Positions 31,062 to 35,975 of a stretch of 35,975 nucleotides of DNA are shown piece after piece. The stretch's first letter is position 1, and every line of letters begins with the position of its first letter. Location: contig CAJKLB010000021.1 of NCBI GenBank assembly GCA_905200615.1, forward strand, positions 1 through 35,975, in the 5' to 3' direction. The position numbers and the translations under genes are program-made. The notes beneath the pieces are model-generated. The model searched no databases, was not told the origin of the DNA, and saw only the letters and a list, made by a program, of their open reading frames with translations. Origin of the DNA: an uncultured Selenomonadales bacterium. GTDB taxonomy: Bacteria; Bacillota; Clostridia; Christensenellales; QALW01.

Positions 31062-32837
31062 TTATTTTGCAAGATTTGCCTTTAGTACTTTAAGCTCTTC
31101 CTGAAGCTCAGCAGGAACTCTGCCAAGCTTGGCATAGAATTCATCGATATCAGCAGTTTCTTTCTTCCAAAGGTCGGTATCTACGGTCAAAAGCTCTTCA
31201 ACTACGGATTTATCGATGTCCAGACCTGATATATTGATATCTTCTGCCTTGGGAACAAATCCGATGGGAGTTTCTACCGCGTCAGCTTTTCCTTCACAGC
31301 GGGCTAAAATCCACATCAGTACGCGCATATTATCGCCAAATCCCGGCCAAATAAAGTGACCTTCGTCGTCAGTACGGAACCAGTTGACGTTAAAGATTTT
31401 AGGAGCCTTGTCGCCCAATTTTTTGCCCATATCCAACCAGTGGGCGAAATAATCGTTTGCATTGTAGCCGATAAAGGGAAGCATTGCCATGGGATCACGG
31501 CGTACCACACCTACAGCGCCGGCCGCGGCCGCAGTTGTTTCACTGGCCATAGTAGAGCCTACGAAAACACCGTGCTGCCAGGACCGTGACTGATATACCA
31601 ACGGGGCGGTTTTCGCACGACGGCCGCCGAAAATGATTGCGGAAATCGGTACGCCGGTTCCGCTGTTGAATTCGGGGGAGATGCAGGGACAATTGACAGC
31701 GGGAGCGGTAAAGCGGCTGTTGGGATGCGCGGCATAGGTGGACTTATCCTTTTTGTCGAATTTATCCGGTGTCCACTCGTTTCCTTTCCAATCGATTGCA
31801 TGAGCGGGCATCTCATCGGTCATGCCTTCCCACCATACGGTATTGTCTTCCGTTTTAAGAGCGACGTTGGTGAAAATGGTATTCTTTTTGGTGCTTTCCA
31901 GTGCGTTGGGATTACTTTTGGCATTGGTACCCGGAGCAACGCCGAAGAAACCGTTTTCCGGATTAATAGCCCAAAGGCGGCCATCCGGACCCTGACGAAG
32001 CCAAGCAATATCGTCGCCTACGCACCAAACTTTATAACCTTGTTTTTGATAAAGTTCCGGCGGAATCAGCATAGCCAAGTTTGTCTTTCCACAGGCAGAC
32101 GGGAATGCCGCGGCAATGTATTTGATTTCACCCTGAGGATTCTCGATCCCCAGAATCAGCATATGCTCTGCCATCCAGCCTTCTTTGTTGGCCAGATAAG
32201 AAGCGATACGCAAAGCGAAGCACTTTTTACCTAAAAGAACATTTCCGCCGTAACCGGAGTTGATAGACCAAATCGTGCTGTCTTCAGGAAAATGGCAAAT
32301 ATAACGATCTTCTTCCGAAAGCTGTGCTTTGGAATGAAGTCCCTTTACAAAGTCACCGTCGCCGAGCTGATCCAGTACGGCTTTTCCGATACGCGTCATA
32401 ATTGCCATGGAAACTACCACATAGATAGAATCCGTCAGTTCTATACCGATTTTTGAAAACTCCGAACCTACCGGTCCCATTGAATAGGGAATAACGTACA
32501 TGGCACGGCCTTTCATGGCACCGTCAAATAGTTTTCCCAGTTTTGCATAGGCGTCACTGGGGGACATCCAGTTATTGGTGGGGCCTGCGCCGTCTTCGGT
32601 GGATGTGCAGATAAACGTTCTTTGTTCTACACGAGCTACGTCATTAAGCGCCGAACGGTGCAAATAACAGCCGGGAAGCTTTTCTTCATTCAATTTGATC
32701 AGTTCTCCGGTAGACATTGCTTCCTTGCGAAGACCTTCCAGCTGTTCCTCAGAGCCATCAATCCAAACGACCTTTTCCGGTTTTGTAAGGGCCGCCATTT
32801 CATCAATCCATTGCAAAAGTTTGATGTTTTTTGTCAT
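31062..32837 (-). CDS. pckG: Phosphoenolpyruvate carboxykinase (GTP)
   Basis: This 591-residue enzyme interconverts oxaloacetate plus GTP with phosphoenolpyruvate plus GDP and CO2. It is the GTP type: the kinase loop is FPSACGKTN (245-253) with K251 and the reactive cysteine C249, and MGPVGSEFSKIGIELTDS and NWFRTDDEGHFIWPGFGDN are typical. Length matches the family. AAGGAGGT precedes ATG 32837. It is a single-gene unit with its own promoter and terminator. Anaerobes often run this enzyme toward oxaloacetate; with the sodium-pumping oxaloacetate decarboxylase in the same window, a C4-acid route is likely (inference). Confidence 0.97.
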   Translation of the reverse strand: MTKNIKLLQWIDEMAALTKPEKVVWIDGSEEQLEGLRKEAMSTGELIKLNEEKLPGCYLHRSALNDVARVEQRTFICTSTEDGAGPTNNWMSPSDAYAKLGKLFDGAMKGRAMYVIPYSMGPVGSEFSKIGIELTDSIYVVVSMAIMTRIGKAVLDQLGDGDFVKGLHSKAQLSEEDRYICHFPEDSTIWSINSGYGGNVLLGKKCFALRIASYLANKEGWMAEHMLILGIENPQGEIKYIAAAFPSACGKTNLAMLIPPELYQKQGYKVWCVGDDIAWLRQGPDGRLWAINPENGFFGVAPGTNAKSNPNALESTKKNTIFTNVALKTEDNTVWWEGMTDEMPAHAIDWKGNEWTPDKFDKKDKSTYAAHPNSRFTAPAVNCPCISPEFNSGTGVPISAIIFGGRRAKTAPLVYQSRSWQHGVFVGSTMASETTAAAAGAVGVVRRDPMAMLPFIGYNANDYFAHWLDMGKKLGDKAPKIFNVNWFRTDDEGHFIWPGFGDNMRVLMWILARCEGKADAVETPIGFVPKAEDINISGLDIDKSVVEELLTVDTDLWKKETADIDEFYAKLGRVPAELQEELKVLKANLAK

Positions 32838-32912
32838 CGTTGCAACCTCCTTATATTTACTTGGGGAAAAGAAAAAAATTCAAATTCCGCCAACTTAATT
32901 TACTTGTTTGTT

Positions 32913-32941
32913 ATTATACCGCATAACCGGGATTTTGACAA
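32913..32941 (-). promoter_or_regulatory. Promoter of the PEP carboxykinase gene
   Basis: On the minus strand TTGTCA (32936-32941) and a perfect TATAAT (32913-32918) are 17 bases apart, about 75 bases before the start codon. One mismatch from full consensus suggests strong expression. Confidence 0.8.
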
Positions 32942-32989
32942 TAAAAATTTTTATTTTTTTGAAAGTTTCACAAAAACTTTATTCATATT

Positions 32990-33033
32990 TAATATAAAAA
33001 ACACGATGCAAGTAAAAATTTACATCGTGTTTT
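32990..33033 (-). terminator. Intrinsic terminator of the uppP gene
   Basis: On the minus strand AACACGATG (33023-33031) pairs with CATCGTGTT (33000-33008), with an inner GTAAA/TTTAC pairing, followed by TTTTTATATT. It lies just after the uppP stop codon. Confidence 0.85.
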
Positions 33034-33064
33034 GCAGGATAATGCGATAAAAATTGCATTTTTA

Positions 33065-33892
33065 TTAAAATACAAGATGCGTAACAAATAAATCCAAGCA
33101 AACCAGAAATCCGAGAATAAACGTATAGAACGCAAAGGGCTTAAAGGATCTGTTTTCAATCAGTTTTAACATAAAGCGTATGGCCATATAGCCTACAAGG
33201 AAAGCAACAATCGTACCTATGACAACGGGAAACCAGGTAATTGTTACCGCTTGCACTTCATCTCGGTTTAGAATCAGCTTTAAAACATCCCAGCAAAAAG
33301 CGCCCAGAATTGCCGGAATACTCATCAAAAAAGAAAAGCGAGCCAAGGTTTTTCGGTTAAGCCCTAAAAAGATGCCCCCGGCAATGGTGCTGCCCGATCG
33401 GGAAACTCCCGGAAGAGTGCTGATCCCTTGAATACTGCCAATTAAAACAGCATCTTTTAGTGTCATATCTTCTATTGTTTTTTTGCACCTTTGCGGGGGA
33501 AGCGCTTCCATTGTATAAAGCAACAGACCTGTCAGCATAAATCCATACCCTAATAATGAGGAAAGAGCCGTGTCGTCAAGCAACAACTCAAGAATTACGG
33601 CGATTATTACCGTAGGTACGGTAGCCGCAAGAATCATATACGTAAGTTTTTGTTTAGGATGGCGTACAATAGAGAGAATATCTTTTCGGAAGATAATGAA
33701 TACCGCGGCTAATGTGCCTATGTGCAGACATACGTCAAAAAAACGAGGCATTTCGCTTAGCCCCATTATTTGTTCGGTAAGCTTTAGATGACCGCTGCTG
33801 CTGATGGGTAAAAATTCAGCAAGTCCTTGTACAATACCTAAAATAAGAGCCTGCCACCAAGAAATCGCTTGAGCGATTACAGAAAAGTGCAT
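33065..33892 (-). CDS. uppP: Undecaprenyl-diphosphate phosphatase
   Basis: This 275-residue membrane enzyme recycles the lipid carrier of cell wall synthesis by removing one phosphate, and its overproduction gives bacitracin resistance. The two active-site motifs are present: LAEFLPISSSGHL with E26, S31-S33 and H35, and PGVSRSGST (161-169) with R165. The first glutamate of the E. coli motif is Q22 here, a change frequent in Gram-positive members. About eight membrane helices are visible. GGAGG precedes the ATG at 33892. It is monocistronic. Confidence 0.96.
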   Translation of the reverse strand: MHFSVIAQAISWWQALILGIVQGLAEFLPISSSGHLKLTEQIMGLSEMPRFFDVCLHIGTLAAVFIIFRKDILSIVRHPKQKLTYMILAATVPTVIIAVILELLLDDTALSSLLGYGFMLTGLLLYTMEALPPQRCKKTIEDMTLKDAVLIGSIQGISTLPGVSRSGSTIAGGIFLGLNRKTLARFSFLMSIPAILGAFCWDVLKLILNRDEVQAVTITWFPVVIGTIVAFLVGYMAIRFMLKLIENRSFKPFAFYTFILGFLVCLDLFVTHLVF

Positions 33893-33916
33893 AAAAAATC
33901 CTCCTTAATTTATTTT

Positions 33917-33945
33917 AGTATAACACAACAAAAGGGAAATGTCGA
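33917..33945 (-). promoter_or_regulatory. Promoter of the uppP gene
   Basis: On the minus strand TCGACA (33940-33945) and TATACT (33917-33922) are 17 bases apart, 24 bases before the start codon. Each box has one mismatch from consensus. Confidence 0.7.
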
Positions 33946-34004
33946 AAAAATTTTTTGATATTCCGTAAAGGATATGCGTGAAACGTAAAAAAAGAACAAT
34001 TTGG

Positions 34005-34032
34005 TTGCGATTTTTTTAAAAAGTAGTATAAT
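34005..34032 (+). promoter_or_regulatory. Promoter of the IscU-like/GGGtGRT operon
   Basis: TTGCGA (34005-34010) and a perfect TATAAT (34027-34032) are 16 bases apart, 38 bases before the start codon. It faces away from the uppP promoter. Confidence 0.65.
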
Positions 34033-34070
34033 AACTGCTGTAAAGAAAATTGAAGGAGGAGTCTTTTTTT

Positions 34071-34763
34071 ATGCAATACTCACATGAAGTAGAAGAGATG
34101 ATCTGTGTTGCGAAAGGCGCAAAGCATAATCCTGCTCCGATTCCAGAGGAGGGAAAATGGGTTCCCTCAAAGGAGATCAAGGATGTTTCGGGTCTTACTC
34201 ACGGTGTAGGCTGGTGCGCTCCCCAGCAGGGAACATGCAAGCTTACTCTTAATGTAAAGGAAGGAATTATTCAGGAAGCACTGGTGGAAACCATCGGTTG
34301 CTCCGGTATGACGCACTCAGCCGCGATGGCTGCGGAGGTGCTGCCGGGAAAAACAATTTTAGAGGCGCTGAATACGGATCTTGTTTGCGACGCGATCAAT
34401 GTAGCTATGAGGGAACTGTTCCTTCAAATCGTTTACGGCCGCACGCAAACCGCATTTTCTGAGGACGGGCTGCCTGTGGGCGCCGGCCTTGAGGATCTTG
34501 GAAAGGGATTGCGTTCTCAAGTAGGCACGATGTATTCCACTAAGGCCAAGGGTGTAAGATATTTGGAAATGGCGGAGGGATATATTCTGGAAGAGGGCCT
34601 CGATGAGAATAATGAGGTTATCGGTTATAAATTTGTGCATTTGGGAAAAATGATGGAGGCTATCAAAAAGGGTGTGGATCCTAAAGAAGCCTATGAAAAG
34701 AATATCGGAACGTATGGCCGCTTTGCTGAAGCAAAGACGGTTATTGATCCGAGAAAGAAATAA
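34071..34763 (+). CDS. IscU/NifU-N-like iron-sulfur scaffold-family protein
   Basis: This 230-residue protein has an IscU-like core: GVGWCAPQQGTCKLTLNV (C49, C56), ETIGCSGMTHSAAMAAEVLPGKTILEAL (in part; C77 matches the second scaffold cysteine of IscU) and C106 in NTDLVCDAIN. Three cysteines in IscU-like spacing suggest it binds an iron-sulfur cluster. It is longer than IscU (about 130 residues), with an extra C-terminal part (about 140-230) that I do not recognise. No cysteine desulfurase is adjacent. ATG 34071 has GAAGGAGGAG upstream. The next gene, of the GGGtGRT family, starts 15 bases downstream; the two probably form a functional pair of unknown purpose. Confidence 0.82.
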   Translation: MQYSHEVEEMICVAKGAKHNPAPIPEEGKWVPSKEIKDVSGLTHGVGWCAPQQGTCKLTLNVKEGIIQEALVETIGCSGMTHSAAMAAEVLPGKTILEALNTDLVCDAINVAMRELFLQIVYGRTQTAFSEDGLPVGAGLEDLGKGLRSQVGTMYSTKAKGVRYLEMAEGYILEEGLDENNEVIGYKFVHLGKMMEAIKKGVDPKEAYEKNIGTYGRFAEAKTVIDPRKK

Positions 34764-34778
34764 GGAGGACGCAAGAAT

Positions 34779-35777
34779 ATGGCAAATTTTGAAAGCTATT
34801 CCAGAAGAATCGATCAAATTAACGTTGTCCTTAAAGAGTATGGATTTAAAGACCTTGACGAGGCAAAAGATTTTGCTTTAAAAAAGGGTGTTGACGCAGA
34901 AGCAATCGTGCGGGATACGCAGCCTATTGCGTTTGAAAATGCTTGTTGGGCTTATACTTTAGGTGCGGCTATTGCTTTAAAAAAGGGTTGTAAAACGGCG
35001 GCTGAAGCGGCCGAAGCAATCGGTGTAGGCTTGCAGGCTTTTTGTATACCGGGTTCTGTTGCCGACCAGCGCAAGGTTGGTTTAGGACATGGAAACTTGG
35101 CGGCGATGCTTCTTCGGGAAGAAACCAAGTGCTTCTGTTTCCTGGCCGGACATGAGAGCTTTGCCGCGGCTGAGGGCGCGATTAAGATCGCGCAGAATGC
35201 GAATAAAGTACGCAAAGATCCCCTGCGTGTTATTTTAAATGGTTTAGGCAAGGACGCGGCTTATATTATCAGCCGTATTAACGGTTTTACCTTTGTTGAA
35301 ACAAGATATGATTATTTTACCGGAAAGCTTGAAATTATAAGTGAAAAAGCTTTTTCTAACGGTGACAGAGCTAAGGTAAAATGCTACGGAGCCGATGATG
35401 TAAATGAGGGCGTAGCCATTATGATTCATGAAGAAGTCGGTGTTTCCATTACCGGTAATTCAACGAATCCTACTCGTTTCCAGCATCCTGTAGCCGGTAC
35501 CTATAAAAAATGGGCGGTGGAAAACGGATTTAAATATTTCTCCGTTGCCAGCGGCGGAGGCACAGGACGTACATTGCATCCGGATAATGTTGCGGCCGGA
35601 CCTGCCAGTTACGGCATGACGGATACTATGGGAAGAATGCATTCGGATGCGCAGTTTGCGGGATCTTCTTCTGTTCCGGCGCATGTAGAAATGATGGGTC
35701 TTATCGGCATGGGTAACAACCCTATGGTTGGCGCCAGCGTTGCTGTTGCTGTTGCTTGTGAGGAAGCAATGAAATAA
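34779..35777 (+). CDS. GGGtGRT-family protein, function unknown
   Basis: This 332-residue protein carries the motif that names the family, SGGGTGRT (258-265), followed by LHPDNVAAGPASYGMTDTMG. It is soluble, with other conserved-looking segments GSVADQRKVGLGHGNLAAMLLREE, FLAGHESFAAAEGAIKIA and HVEMMGLIGMGNNPMVGASVAVAVACEEAMK (each partly quoted). No catalytic function is established for the family. The glycine-rich motif and the GHGNLA and GHESFAA segments suggest a nucleotide or phosphate pocket, but that is inference. AAGGAGGA precedes ATG 34779. It directly follows the IscU-like gene, a linkage I believe is usual for the family. Confidence 0.85.
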   Translation: MANFESYSRRIDQINVVLKEYGFKDLDEAKDFALKKGVDAEAIVRDTQPIAFENACWAYTLGAAIALKKGCKTAAEAAEAIGVGLQAFCIPGSVADQRKVGLGHGNLAAMLLREETKCFCFLAGHESFAAAEGAIKIAQNANKVRKDPLRVILNGLGKDAAYIISRINGFTFVETRYDYFTGKLEIISEKAFSNGDRAKVKCYGADDVNEGVAIMIHEEVGVSITGNSTNPTRFQHPVAGTYKKWAVENGFKYFSVASGGGTGRTLHPDNVAAGPASYGMTDTMGRMHSDAQFAGSSSVPAHVEMMGLIGMGNNPMVGASVAVAVACEEAMK

Positions 35778-35790
35778 TAAAGTAAACCGT

Positions 35791-35811
35791 CTTTACCCGA
35801 AAAGGGTGAAG
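35791..35811 (+). other. Short hairpin after the GGGtGRT gene
   Basis: CTTTACCC (35791-35798) pairs with GGGTGAAG (35804-35811) with one G-U pair around GAAAA. It lacks a T-run, so it is more likely a 3' mRNA-stabilising stem or an accessory to the terminator that follows. Confidence 0.4.
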
Positions 35812-35832
35812 TAGTCAATTAGCATAAAAGAT

Positions 35833-35866
35833 AATGGTAGGCACTTTTGTGTCTACCATTTTTTTA
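35833..35866 (+). terminator. Intrinsic terminator of the GGGtGRT operon
   Basis: AATGGTAGGCAC (35833-35844) pairs with GTGTCTACCATT (35849-35860), with a G-U pair and a TTTT loop, and is followed by a T-run. Bases 35867-35975 show no gene I can support. Confidence 0.9.
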
Positions 35867-35975
35867 TCACTTCAACCGGAATGGGAGAGATGTTTTTTTG
35901 TATATAAGAACTTAGAATTTAGCGGCGGTAGAAGTTATTTATTGTTCGGATGTTTCAGCGGCAGGTGTTGTATTT

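Noticed and set aside
1..35975. CRISPR arrays, transposases, phage genes, tRNA or rRNA genes
   Set aside because: No regularly spaced repeats, transposase motifs, phage proteins or recognisable tRNA/rRNA segments were seen on either strand.

Overview
The window looks like part of the chromosome of an anaerobic, probably spore-forming Clostridia-type Firmicute, perhaps an uncultured gut lineage. The evidence is a GerW/YtfJ sporulation protein, an IspH fused to ribosomal protein S1-type domains (a clostridial arrangement), near-consensus sigma-A promoters with AGGAGG ribosome sites, an infC-rpmI-rplT operon behind an attenuator leader, a sodium-pumping oxaloacetate decarboxylase and a glycyl radical enzyme. 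I see no rRNA, tRNA, CRISPR array, insertion sequence or phage gene. Species-level assignment is not possible from reading alone.

Layout. (1) 86-5127: a promoter-led three-gene cluster encoding a glycyl radical enzyme of eliminase type, its activating radical-SAM enzyme and a cytoplasmic GH36/raffinose-synthase-like protein. Its substrate is unknown. (2) 5167-7983: DUF2953 protein, GerW, D-Ala-D-Ala carboxypeptidase and an RsuA/RluB-type pseudouridine synthase. (3) 8009-11655: a promoter and structured leader, then the Na+-translocating decarboxylase as four separate polypeptides (OadG-like, biotin carrier, beta, carboxyltransferase alpha). (4) 11693-16993: an RpiR regulator, a BaiN/YhiN-type flavoprotein, cytidylate kinase, PlsC-like acyltransferase and the IspH-S1 fusion, tightly packed. 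(5) 17050-18324: a small acidic protein, a polysaccharide deacetylase-like protein, then a short intergenic region that folds into nested helices and is a candidate noncoding RNA. (6) 18314-21602: a histidine phosphatase on the minus strand, a YwlG/UPF0340 protein and an ABC exporter. (7) 21621-24455: infC (AUC start), rpmI, rplT, a SpoU-type RNA methyltransferase and a YebC-family regulator. (8) 24770-27498: an NMT1/SsuA-type ABC importer. (9) 27780-33892, minus strand: a 1012-residue GH106-like glycosidase, GTP-type PEP carboxykinase and undecaprenyl-diphosphate phosphatase. (10) 34005-35777: an IscU-like scaffold paired with a GGGtGRT-family protein of unknown function.

How the genes may work together (inference). 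PEP carboxykinase and the sodium-pumping decarboxylase both use oxaloacetate, so the cell probably links C4-acid metabolism to a sodium gradient. The two glycosidase-like proteins lack signal peptides and would act on imported sugars or glycosides. The glycyl radical enzyme beside one of them may eliminate a group from a sugar-derived product. The least explained parts are the glycyl radical/GH36 cluster, the IscU-like/GGGtGRT pair, the 18091-18282 RNA candidate, and two 5' leaders with hairpins that could control translation or termination.
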